Shown here: in pieces, positions 9,125 through 16,354 of the stretch
Layout of the letters: each line of letters begins with the position of its first letter
How positions within the stretch are numbered: the first letter of the stretch is position 1
Assembly (NCBI RefSeq): GCF_016907355.1
Contig: NZ_JAFBBW010000001.1
Location: 992,001-1,056,000, forward strand
Direction of reading: 5' to 3'
Source of the DNA: Agromyces aurantiacus
Lineage (GTDB): Bacteria > Actinomycetota > Actinomycetes > Actinomycetales > Microbacteriaceae
DNA: 64,000 nt
Position numbers and translations under genes: made by a program
Notes under the pieces: generated by a model
What the model saw: only the letters and a program-made list of their open reading frames with translations
Databases searched by the model: none
Told to the model about the DNA's origin: nothing

Positions 9125-9130
9125 TAGGCT
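9125..9130 (+). promoter_or_regulatory. -10 element (TAGGCT) for a leaderless cysteine leader ORF
   Basis: TAGGCT ends 6 nt before the GTG at 9137. This is the same geometry as other leaderless starts in the window, so the transsulfuration mRNA probably starts at the first base of the small Cys-Cys ORF. No good -35 is visible. Confidence 0.5.
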
Positions 9131-9136
9131 TGCCGC

Positions 9137-9169
9137 GTGAGCTTCTCGCCTCGGTGTTGTCGTCGCTAG
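9137..9169 (+). CDS. Leaderless 10-codon Cys-Cys leader peptide upstream of cystathionine beta-synthase
   Basis: GTG AGC TTC TCG CCT, then CGG TGT TGT CGT CGC TAG, encodes VSFSPRCCRR-stop. Two adjacent Cys codons near the end, a TAGGCT -10 placed for leaderless transcription, and a sulfur amino-acid gene 81 nt after the stop match the cysteine-responsive leaderless leader peptides described in actinobacteria. There, ribosome stalling at Cys codons when Cys-tRNA is scarce raises downstream expression. The UGU codons contrast with the UGC normally used in this genome. No protein function is expected; the act of translation is the signal. Chance cannot be excluded by eye. Confidence 0.6.
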   Translation: MSFSPRCCRR

Positions 9170-9189
9170 GCAGGCGACCCCTTCCCCCT

Positions 9190-9223
9190 GCGTCGCGCGC
9201 CGTTCCGGGCGCCGCTCCGACGC
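9190..9223 (+). promoter_or_regulatory. Possible attenuation hairpin between the Cys leader ORF and cbs
   Basis: GCGTCG at 9190-9195 can pair with CGACGC at 9218-9223, and the enclosed GC-rich sequence can form an inner GCGC/GCGC stem. The hairpin sits between the leader stop (9169) and the AGAGGA ribosome site (9232-9237) of the beta-synthase gene, where it could mask or expose that site. Structure judged by eye only. Confidence 0.35.
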
Positions 9224-9250
9224 ACTCCACCAGAGGATGAAGACACCGGC

Positions 9251-10624
9251 ATGAAGTACGCACACGACATCACCGAACTGGTCGGCAACACGCCGCTCGT
9301 CAAGCTCAATCGCGTGACCGAGGGGCTGACCCCGGCCACCGTGCTCGTCAAGCTCGAGTACCTGAACCCGGGCGGCTCGTCGAAGGACCGCATCGCGGCG
9401 CGCATCATCGATGCGGCGGAGCGCGAGGGCAAGCTCAAGCCCGGCGGCACGATCGTGGAGCCGACCTCGGGCAACACGGGCGTCGGACTCGCGCTCGTCG
9501 CGCAGCAGCGCGGGTACCACTGCATCTTCGTCTGCCCCGACAAGGTCAGCGAGGACAAGCGCAACGTGCTGAAGGCGTACGGCGCAGAGGTGGTCGTGAC
9601 GCCGACCGCGGTCGCGCCCGACAGCCCCGAGTCGTACTACGGCGTCTCCGACCGGCTCGCGCGCGAGATCCCCGGCGCGTTCAAGCCCGACCAGTACTCC
9701 AACCCCAACGGGCCGCGCTCGCACTACGAGACGACCGGCCCCGAGATCTGGCGCGACACCGACGGGAAGATCACGCACTTCGTCGCGGGCGTCGGCACGG
9801 GCGGCACCATCACGGGCACGGGACGGTACCTGCGCGAGGTGTCGGGCGATCGCGTGCGCATCATCGGCGCCGACCCCGAGGGCTCGGTCTACTCGGGCGG
9901 CACGGGCCGGCCCTACTTCGTCGAGGGCGTGGGCGAGGACTTCTGGCCGACCGCCTACGACCCCGCGGTGCCGCACGAGATCATCGCGGTCTCCGACGCC
10001 GAGTCGTTCGCGATGACCCGGCGGCTCGCCCGCGAGGAGGGCATCCTCGTCGGCGGCTCGAGCGGCATGGCCGTCGTCGCCGCGCTGAAGGCCGCCTCGC
10101 GGCCGGATGTCACGTCCGACGACGTGTTCGTCGTGCTCCTGCCCGACTCCGGGCGCGGCTACCTCGGCAAGATCTTCAACGACAAGTGGCTGCGCGCGTA
10201 CGGCTTCGGCAACGCGCCGACCGGGCACACGGTGCGCAACCTCCTCGACGCGAAGGCCGACCGCACGGCGCCGCTCGTGTACGTGCACCCGAACGACACC
10301 GTGCGCGAGGCGATCGACCGCATGACCGAGACCGGCGTCTCGCAGCTCGTCGTGCTCTCGGCCGATCCGCCCGTCGTGCTCGGCGAGGTCGTGGGCGCGC
10401 TGCACGAGGAGCAGCTGCTCGAGCAGGTGTTCTCCGGCCGGGCCAAGCTCACCGACGAGGTCTCGACCGTGGTGGGCGAGCCGCTGCCGCTCATCGGCGC
10501 GAACGAGCCCGTCGCCGCGGCGCGCACGGCGTTCGGCGAGGCCTCCGCGATGCTCGTCACCGACGGCGGCAAGGCGCTCGGCGTGATCACGCGCGCCGAC
10601 CTGCTCACCTACCTCTCCTCCTGA
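9251..10624 (+). CDS. cbs: Cystathionine beta-synthase
   Basis: A 457-residue PLP enzyme, joining serine and homocysteine to cystathionine (reverse transsulfuration). The catalytic domain begins at once (ITELVGNTPLVKLN); the PLP lysine is K45 in GGSSKDR, and the PLP-binding loops EPTSGNTGVGLA and GVGTGGTITGTGRYL follow. The segment SVYSGGTGRPYFVEGVGEDFWP is typical of beta-synthases rather than O-acetylserine sulfhydrylases. After about residue 330 comes a tandem CBS-domain pair, as in the eukaryotic enzyme but without an N-terminal haem domain. AGAGGA lies 13 nt before ATG 9251. It is followed after 11 nt by the gamma-synthase/lyase gene, and is probably controlled by the Cys-Cys leader upstream. 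Confidence 0.93.
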   Translation: MKYAHDITELVGNTPLVKLNRVTEGLTPATVLVKLEYLNPGGSSKDRIAARIIDAAEREGKLKPGGTIVEPTSGNTGVGLALVAQQRGYHCIFVCPDKVSEDKRNVLKAYGAEVVVTPTAVAPDSPESYYGVSDRLAREIPGAFKPDQYSNPNGPRSHYETTGPEIWRDTDGKITHFVAGVGTGGTITGTGRYLREVSGDRVRIIGADPEGSVYSGGTGRPYFVEGVGEDFWPTAYDPAVPHEIIAVSDAESFAMTRRLAREEGILVGGSSGMAVVAALKAASRPDVTSDDVFVVLLPDSGRGYLGKIFNDKWLRAYGFGNAPTGHTVRNLLDAKADRTAPLVYVHPNDTVREAIDRMTETGVSQLVVLSADPPVVLGEVVGALHEEQLLEQVFSGRAKLTDEVSTVVGEPLPLIGANEPVAAARTAFGEASAMLVTDGGKALGVITRADLLTYLSS

Positions 10625-10635
10625 AAGGCACCTCG

Positions 10636-11796
10636 ATGCAGCACGACGCGCGCTTCGACACCCGCGCCATCCACGCCGGGCAGGACCCCGACCCGACGAC
10701 CGGCGACGTCATCCCGCCGATCCACGTCACCTCGACCTACGCGCAGGACGCCATCGGCACCCTGCGCGGCGGCTACGAGTACTCGCGCGGCGGCAACCCC
10801 ACGCGCACCGCGCTCGAGACCCAGCTCGCGGCGCTCGAGGGCGGCATCCGGGGCCTGTCGTTCGCGTCGGGCCTCGCGGCCGAGGATGCGCTGCTGCGCA
10901 CCGTGCTGCAGCCCGGCGACCACGTCGTCATCGGCAACGACGTGTACGGCGGCACGCACCGGCTCATCCGTCGCGTCTTCGGCGCCTGGGGCGTGCGGCA
11001 CACGACGGTCGACACGAGCGACCTCGACGCCGTGCGCGAGGCGATCGAGCTCGGCACGACCAAGGTGCTGTGGGTCGAGACGCCCTCCAACCCGTTGATG
11101 AAGATCTCGGATGTCGCGGCGCTGGCCGAGCTCGGCGACGAGGCCGGCGTGCTGGTCGTGGTCGACAACACCTTCGCGTCGCCCGCGCTGCAGCAGCCGA
11201 TCGCGCTCGGCGCGAGCGTGGTCGTGCACTCGACCACGAAGTACCTGGGCGGGCACTCCGACGTGGTGGGCGGCGCGCTCGTCTTCGCGCCCGGGCGTGA
11301 GGAACTCGCCGAACAGGTCGGCTTCACGCAGTTCGCGGCCGGCGCGGTCTCGTCGCCGTTCGACGCGTTCCTCACCAGCCGCGGCATCAAGACCCTCGGC
11401 GTGCGGATGGAGCGCCACAGCCGCAACGCGCTCGCGATCGCGCAGCGACTGACCGAGCACCCCGGCGTCGCGCGCGTGCTCTACCCGGGGCTCGAGTCGC
11501 ACCCGGGGCACGAGCTCGCGGCCCGGCAGATGTCGGGCTTCGGCGGCATGGTCTCGATCGACCTCGCCGGCGGCGGCGAGGCCGCGCGGCGGTTCGCCGA
11601 GTCGACCGAGCTGTTCACCCTCGCGGAGTCGCTCGGCGGCGTCGAGTCGCTCGTGAACTACCCCTCCGAGATGACGCACGCGTCGGTCAAGGGCACCGAG
11701 GCCGAGGTGCCCGAGTCGATCGTCCGCCTCTCGGTCGGCATCGAGGATGTCGCGGACCTGCTCGCCGACATCGACCAGGCGCTCGGGCGGCTCTGA
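10636..11796 (+). CDS. metB: Cystathionine gamma-synthase/lyase family enzyme
   Basis: A 386-residue Cys/Met-metabolism PLP enzyme. Family landmarks are FDTRAIHAGQDPDPTTGDV at the N-terminus, YEYSRGGNPTR, SGLAAEDALL, and the PLP lysine K202 in HSTTKYLGGHSDV. Length is normal. The sequence alone does not separate gamma-synthase (forward, from O-acyl-homoserine) from gamma-lyase (reverse, making cysteine). Sitting 11 nt behind cystathionine beta-synthase and behind a cysteine-type leader favours a gamma-lyase role or dual activity. The symbol follows common annotation for this family and is tentative. Confidence 0.88.
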   Translation: MQHDARFDTRAIHAGQDPDPTTGDVIPPIHVTSTYAQDAIGTLRGGYEYSRGGNPTRTALETQLAALEGGIRGLSFASGLAAEDALLRTVLQPGDHVVIGNDVYGGTHRLIRRVFGAWGVRHTTVDTSDLDAVREAIELGTTKVLWVETPSNPLMKISDVAALAELGDEAGVLVVVDNTFASPALQQPIALGASVVVHSTTKYLGGHSDVVGGALVFAPGREELAEQVGFTQFAAGAVSSPFDAFLTSRGIKTLGVRMERHSRNALAIAQRLTEHPGVARVLYPGLESHPGHELAARQMSGFGGMVSIDLAGGGEAARRFAESTELFTLAESLGGVESLVNYPSEMTHASVKGTEAEVPESIVRLSVGIEDVADLLADIDQALGRL

Positions 11797-11819
11797 CCCA
11801 TCCACCGACCCGGGCGGTC

Positions 11820-12473
11820 TCACTTTCGCGTGGTGGTCGGGGTGTCGGAACGGTAGGAGTGGCCGAGCTGGTCGCTGAGCCCGAAGTAGTGGCGGAAGTT
11901 GTAGATCAGCGGACTCCATGTCGCCGGGTCGATGTGGTTCGTTCCGGGTACGACGATGTCGGTCGCTGCGTGAACCATGCTCACGGCGACTTCGACGATC
12001 ACGAACCCGCCCGCCTGGCCGGGAGTGATGCTGATCGCGGAGCCTTCCAGCTGGAGCGGGCATTCCGCCACCCGGGGCGGAGCGACCGTCGCCGATGGCA
12101 TGGACGTCACGCCGGCCGCCGCGAACTTGTCCGCCTCGAACCGCATTCCGTGAGGCTTGGACGCCGGCACCGGAGAACGACCGGTCAGCGGTGCGAGCCG
12201 CTCGACCTGCTCCCACATTCCCGGTGACGGCACGTTCACGACGAGCTCGGGCCGCTCGCGGAGATTCGCGACGGTCTGTCCGTCCGATCCGAGCCCGAGC
12301 ACGAGCGTGTGGCCGAGCGCCCATGCCGAGGAGATCGGCGCGAGGTTGGGCGCCCCGTCCGGATTGGTGGTCGTGATCAGGACGACCGGTGTGCCGAAGT
12401 AGAGGATGCTCGGCTCGATCGCCGTGAAGAGGTGGGTTTCGGGAGCTGCGCCGGTCTGGAGGGAAGGAATCAC
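11820..12473 (-). CDS. Flavin reductase-like FMN-binding protein
   Basis: A 217-residue protein with the split-barrel flavin reductase fold: VVLITTTNPDGAPNLAPISSAWALGHTLVLGLGSDGQTVANLRERPELVVNVPS is the typical FMN-binding N-terminal half, and a C-terminal half carries ECPLQLEGSAISITPGQAGGFVIVEV. Such proteins reduce flavins or act on small substrates; the substrate is unknown. GTG 12473 is preceded by TATCGT (12480-12485, minus-strand sense) at 6 nt, so it is probably leaderless. It stands alone, converging with the transsulfuration operon. Confidence 0.8.
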   Translation of the reverse strand: MIPSLQTGAAPETHLFTAIEPSILYFGTPVVLITTTNPDGAPNLAPISSAWALGHTLVLGLGSDGQTVANLRERPELVVNVPSPGMWEQVERLAPLTGRSPVPASKPHGMRFEADKFAAAGVTSMPSATVAPPRVAECPLQLEGSAISITPGQAGGFVIVEVAVSMVHAATDIVVPGTNHIDPATWSPLIYNFRHYFGLSDQLGHSYRSDTPTTTRK

Positions 12474-12610
12474 CGGACGACGATACGCGCTGATCGGTTC
12501 GGTCCGCGCCGAAGCATGAGGACCGGGGCGAGCCGCCTCGACGCGCACAGCGGTGGGAGAATGGGAGCAGGCGCACGGCGCCGTCGCCGGCGCCCCGGGA
12601 GGTGGTTCCG

Positions 12611-13405
12611 ATGTCGACGGGACTCATCGTGACCCTGATCATCGTCGGGGTGCTCGCGATCGTGCTGCTGATCATGTCGATCAAGGTCGTGAAGCAGTAC
12701 GAGCGCGGGGTGGTGCTGCGCTTCGGCCGGCTGCACGGTGTGCGGGAGCCCGGCATCCGCCTCATCATCCCCTTCGTCGACGTGATGACGAAGGTGTCGC
12801 TGCGCATCGTCACGCTGCCGATCCAGTCGCAGGGCATCATCACGAAGGACAACGTGAGCGTGGGCGTCTCGGCGGTCGCGTACTACCGGGTGACCGACGC
12901 GGTGAAGTCGGTGATCGCGATCGAGAACGTGCAGTCGGCGATCGACCAGATCGCGCAGACCACGTTGCGCAAGGTGATCGGCCAGCACCACCTCGACGAG
13001 ACGCTGTCCGAGACCGCGGCCCTGAACGCCAACATCCGCGAGATCCTCGACGTGATCACCGCCGACTGGGGCGTCGAGGTGACGCTCGTCGAGCTGAAGG
13101 ACATCCTGCTGCCCGACTCGATGAAGCGGGCGATGGCCAAGCAGGCCGAGGCCGAGCGGGAGAAGCGCGCGAAGATCATCGCGGCCGAGGGCGAGGCGCT
13201 CGCCGCGACGCGGCTCGGCGAGGCGTCCGACACGATGATGTCGCATCCGCTCGCCCTGCAGTTGCGCACCCTGCAGACGCTCGTCGAGGTCGGCGTCGAC
13301 AAGAACACGCTCGTGGTGGTGCCCGCGCCGCTCATGAGCTCGATCGGCGACCTGGCGACGTTCCTCGATCGGGAGGCGGCGGTGTCGCAGGTTCGGGCGC
13401 CGTGA
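12611..13405 (+). CDS. SPFH/band-7 membrane protein (stomatin-like)
   Basis: A 264-residue protein with an N-terminal transmembrane helix (IVTLIIVGVLAIVLLIMSI) and a full SPFH domain: KQYERGVVLRFGRLHGVREPGIRLIIPFVD, then VSVGVSAVAYYRVTDAVKSV. A C-terminal helical, coiled-coil part (KRAMAKQAEAEREKRAKIIAAEGE) drives oligomer formation in stomatins. It probably organises membrane microdomains or proteases. GGGAGGTGG just upstream supports ATG 12611. There is no NfeD-like or protease partner gene beside it. Confidence 0.9.
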   Translation: MSTGLIVTLIIVGVLAIVLLIMSIKVVKQYERGVVLRFGRLHGVREPGIRLIIPFVDVMTKVSLRIVTLPIQSQGIITKDNVSVGVSAVAYYRVTDAVKSVIAIENVQSAIDQIAQTTLRKVIGQHHLDETLSETAALNANIREILDVITADWGVEVTLVELKDILLPDSMKRAMAKQAEAEREKRAKIIAAEGEALAATRLGEASDTMMSHPLALQLRTLQTLVEVGVDKNTLVVVPAPLMSSIGDLATFLDREAAVSQVRAP

Positions 13406-13420
13406 TCCCCGCCGGCCGTA

Positions 13421-13457
13421 CTGGCAGGATGTTGCGCAAGACAGTCAGGTCTGCCAG
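13421..13457. promoter_or_regulatory. Inverted repeat upstream of the amino-acid permease gene
   Basis: CTGGCAG (13421-13427) is repeated as CTGCCAG (13451-13457), and the spacer contains the palindrome TTGCGCAA (13432-13439). The element lies 36-72 nt before the permease start and could be an operator or part of the promoter. No cognate regulator gene is adjacent. Confidence 0.3.
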
Positions 13458-13492
13458 CGCGCGCGGCACGCGACATCCGGCACCATGATCTG

Positions 13493-14848
13493 GTGAGTTC
13501 GCGAACCCTGGATGCCGCGCCATCCGCCGACGCCACGACCCGGCGGCACGGCGGCCTCGGGCTCGTGCAGGGCACGGCCCTGTACATCGCGAGCGTGCTC
13601 GGCACGGGGATCCTGGTGCTGCCAGGGCTCGCCGCTCAGAAGGCCGGGCCCGCGTCGATCCTCGCGGTCGGGGCCGTGCTCGTGCTCTCGATCCCGCTCG
13701 CGGGCACGTTCGCGGCGCTGGCCTCGCGGTTCCCCGACCCCGGCGGCGTCGCGAGCTACGTGCGCCGCGCGCTCGGGCCGACCGCGGCGCGCATGACGGG
13801 GTACTGGTTCTTCTTCGGCGTGTGCGTGGGCGCGCCCGTCGTCGCGATCCTCGGCGGCGAGTACGTCGTCGCCGTGCTCGGGGTCGACCGGTCGGCGGTC
13901 CCGGTGATCGGCTTCGCGGTGTTCCTCCCGCCGTTCGTCGCCAACTGGTTCGGCGTGCGCGTCGCCGGCTGGGTGCAGTTCGCGCTCACGGGCCTGCTGC
14001 TCGCGGTCGTCGTCGGCGTGGTCGCCGTGACCTTCCCCGCGGCCGACCCGTCGAACTTCACGCCCTTCCTGCCGAACGGATGGGCCGGGGTCGGCGTCGC
14101 GATCAGCCTCTTCGTGTGGGCGTTCGCGGGCTGGGAGGTCGGCACGCACATCGCGGGGGAGTTCCGCGACCCGAAGCGCACCATCCCGCTGGCCACCGGC
14201 ATCGCGATCGTGGTCGTCGGCGCGGGGTACCTCGCACTGCAGTTCGCGACGGTCGCCGTGCTCGGCGATCGCGCCGGCGAGAGCCAGGTGCCGCTGCTCG
14301 ATCTCGTCGAGACGACCGCGCCCGGCATCGGCTCGGTGCTCGTGGCGATCGTCGCCGCGATCGTCACGGTCGGCGTCGTGAACGCCTACCTGCCCGCGTT
14401 CGGCAAGCTGGGTGCTGCGCTCGGACGCGACGGCGACCTGCCGCGATTCCTCGCGAAGGGCGCCGCCGACGGCGAGGTGCCGCGTCGCGCGCTCGCGCTC
14501 ACCGGCGCGCTGATCACCCTGTACTTCGGCCTGATGCTCATGAACGAGCTCGACCTCACGGGCTTCATCCTGATCCACACGAGCAACATGGTGGCGATCT
14601 ACGCCGCCGGCATGCTCGCGGCGACGCTGCTGCTGCGGCGCTGGTCGTTCGGGTGGTGGCTCGCGGTCGTCGCGACCGTGCTCACGGCGGGGCTGCTCGT
14701 GCTCGCGTGGCAGAACCTCGTGGTGCCCATCGTGCTTGCCGTGGCATCCGTGGCGGTCACGATCGTCAAGCGGGCGCGCGCGAGCCGACGCGAACGCCGT
14801 TCCGCAGCAGGATCCCCCGCCGCCGAGATCACTGAGGAGCCGAGTTGA
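13493..14848 (+). CDS. APC-family amino-acid permease
   Basis: A 451-residue polytopic membrane protein of the amino acid-polyamine-organocation family with about 12 helices. The N-terminal helix 1 pattern GLVQGTALYIASVLGTGILVLPG is the substrate-binding GTG motif region, and helix 6 carries FVWAFAGWEVGTHIAGEF. A short basic tail follows the last helix. Closest in style to YjeH-like methionine/branched-chain efflux proteins, but the substrate is not certain. GTG 13493 has no clear ribosome site. It overlaps the cyclase gene by TTGA, so the two are co-translated. Confidence 0.87.
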   Translation: MSSRTLDAAPSADATTRRHGGLGLVQGTALYIASVLGTGILVLPGLAAQKAGPASILAVGAVLVLSIPLAGTFAALASRFPDPGGVASYVRRALGPTAARMTGYWFFFGVCVGAPVVAILGGEYVVAVLGVDRSAVPVIGFAVFLPPFVANWFGVRVAGWVQFALTGLLLAVVVGVVAVTFPAADPSNFTPFLPNGWAGVGVAISLFVWAFAGWEVGTHIAGEFRDPKRTIPLATGIAIVVVGAGYLALQFATVAVLGDRAGESQVPLLDLVETTAPGIGSVLVAIVAAIVTVGVVNAYLPAFGKLGAALGRDGDLPRFLAKGAADGEVPRRALALTGALITLYFGLMLMNELDLTGFILIHTSNMVAIYAAGMLAATLLLRRWSFGWWLAVVATVLTAGLLVLAWQNLVVPIVLAVASVAVTIVKRARASRRERRSAAGSPAAEITEEPS

Positions 14849-15807
14849 CCGAGTACCGCGCCGTCTTCGACGCAAACATCCGCTTCGTGAACGGCGGGGG
14901 CCTTCGGGCCGAGGGGTTCCGACTGGACGTGCCGTCGCGCGATCTCGGCGAGGGTGAACTCGCCCGGCTCCTCGTGCGGCACCTGGGGCTCGCGCTCGTC
15001 GGCAGCGTCGAGTTCTCGAACCTCGACGTCGTCGCCGAGCCGCACAAGGGCTCGCGCGGTGTCGCGGAGTCCGGCATCGCGCTCGCAGAGCGCGCGGGGG
15101 CCGCGGATGCCGCGCCCGCCCGTGCCGCCGCGGCTCGCGGTGAACTGGTCGACCTCAGCCATCCCATCCGGGACGGGCTCGTGACCTACCCCGGCATCCC
15201 CGCGCCGACCATCGTGCCGCACCTCACCCGCGAGGCGTCGCGCGAGCACTACGCCCCGGGCACCGAGTTCGAGATCGACCTCATCACGATGGCGGGCAAC
15301 ACCGGGACCTACCTCGACAGCCCGTTCCACCGCTACGAGCACGGCGGCGACCTGGCGAGCCTCGAGCTCGCGACGCTCGTCGGCCTGCCCGCCGAGGTCT
15401 TCCACCTCGCGGATGCGTCGGAGCGCGGCATCCCCGCCGAGGTGTTCTTCGAGCGTGAGCTCGCCGACGCGGCCGTGCTGCTGCACACCGGCTGGAGCCG
15501 GCACTTCGGCACGCCGGCCTACGCCCACGGCTCACCCTTCCTCAGCGAGGCGGGCGCGCGGCACCTCGCCGACGCGGGCGTGGCGCTCGTGGGCATCGAC
15601 GCGCTGAACATCGACGACACCGAGGGGACCGGGACCCGCCCGGCGCACTCGATCCTGCTCGCGGCCGGCATCCACGTGGTGGAGCACCTCACCGGCCTCG
15701 ACCGGGTGCCGGCGCGCGGGGCGCGGTTCACCGCGGTGCCGCCCAAGGTCGAGCGGTTCGGCACGTTCCCGGTGCGCGCGTTCGCCGAGCTGCCCGTCGA
15801 CGTGTGA
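14845..15807 (+). CDS. Cyclase/kynurenine formamidase-like hydrolase with extra N-terminal domain
   Basis: A 320-residue protein in two parts. Residues ~95-320 are a metal-dependent cyclase-family domain (PF04199): LVDLSHPIRDGLVTYPG, then the His-rich MAGNTGTYLDSPFHRYEHGGD motif that binds the metal, and VALVGIDALNIDD. Residues 1-70 (DANIRFVNGGGLRAEGFRL, then SNLDVVAEPHKGSRG) form a separate small domain I do not recognise, joined by an Ala-rich linker. Such enzymes hydrolyse N-formyl amides or cyclic amides. TTG 14845 is chosen because GAGGAG lies 8-9 nt upstream and it overlaps the permease stop. The permease pairing suggests uptake and hydrolysis of a related amide (inference). Confidence 0.85.
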   Translation: MTEYRAVFDANIRFVNGGGLRAEGFRLDVPSRDLGEGELARLLVRHLGLALVGSVEFSNLDVVAEPHKGSRGVAESGIALAERAGAADAAPARAAAARGELVDLSHPIRDGLVTYPGIPAPTIVPHLTREASREHYAPGTEFEIDLITMAGNTGTYLDSPFHRYEHGGDLASLELATLVGLPAEVFHLADASERGIPAEVFFERELADAAVLLHTGWSRHFGTPAYAHGSPFLSEAGARHLADAGVALVGIDALNIDDTEGTGTRPAHSILLAAGIHVVEHLTGLDRVPARGARFTAVPPKVERFGTFPVRAFAELPVDV

Positions 15808-15839
15808 GCCCCGTACGATTCCCCCGGCCGGAGCGGCGC

Positions 15840-16295
15840 TCAGCCCTCCCACACCCGGGGGCCCGTGCCGGTCGCGCCGAGCGCGTCGTCGGGGTTGCGC
15901 AGGCGGCAGTTCCGCAGGCTCAGGCAGCCGCAGCCGATGCAGCCGTCGAGGTCGTCGCGCAGGTGCTCGAGGTCGGCGATGCGGGCGTCGAGGGCCGCGC
16001 GCCAGCGTCGGGAGAGCCGCGACCAGTCGGCCTTGGTGGGCGTGCGGCCCGCGGGCAGCGAGGCGAGCGCGTCGCGGATCTCGGCGAGCGGGATGCCGAC
16101 GCGCTGGGCGACGCGGATGAACGTGACGCGGCGCAGCGCGTCGCGGCGGTAGCGCCGGTGGTTGCGTTCGTCGCGTTCCGACCCGAGCAGCCCCTCGCGC
16201 TCGTAGAAGTGCAGGGTCGAGATCGCGACGCCGCTGCGGGCCGACAACTCGCCCACGCTGATCATCGCGTGGCCCGCGGGTTCGAGCTGCGGCAT
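15840..16295 (-). CDS. soxR: Redox-sensitive activator SoxR
   Basis: A 151-residue MerR-family regulator. N-terminal HTH: ISVGELSARSGVAISTLHFYEREGLL; dimerisation helix around 95-118; then the [2Fe-2S] ligand cluster C119, C122, C124 and C130 (CIGCGCLSLRNC), numbered exactly as in E. coli SoxR. Oxidation of the cluster by redox-cycling compounds switches it to activator. ATG 16295 has GAGGGGG close upstream; ATG 16265 is an internal alternative. It is divergent from an MFS pump gene, with a SoxR box in the 59-bp gap. Actinobacterial SoxR typically controls a few export and redox genes rather than SoxS. Confidence 0.95.
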   Translation of the reverse strand: MPQLEPAGHAMISVGELSARSGVAISTLHFYEREGLLGSERDERNHRRYRRDALRRVTFIRVAQRVGIPLAEIRDALASLPAGRTPTKADWSRLSRRWRAALDARIADLEHLRDDLDGCIGCGCLSLRNCRLRNPDDALGATGTGPRVWEG

Positions 16296-16316
16296 CCGGC
16301 CCCCTCTGCCTCGGAT

Positions 16317-16347
16317 TTGACCTCAACCTTAGTTGAGGCCGTACGGT
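16317..16347 (+). promoter_or_regulatory. SoxR-activated promoter of the MFS gene, with SoxR box 16321-16338
   Basis: CCTCAACCTTAGTTGAGG (16321-16338) is an 18-bp palindromic SoxR box closely matching the enterobacterial one. It lies inside a 19-bp spacer between TTGACC (16317-16322) and TACGGT (16342-16347). An over-long 19-bp spacer occupied by the operator is the hallmark of MerR/SoxR-activated promoters. ATG 16355 is 7 nt past the -10, so the mRNA is leaderless. Confidence 0.85.
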
Positions 16348-16354
16348 CGAGCGC

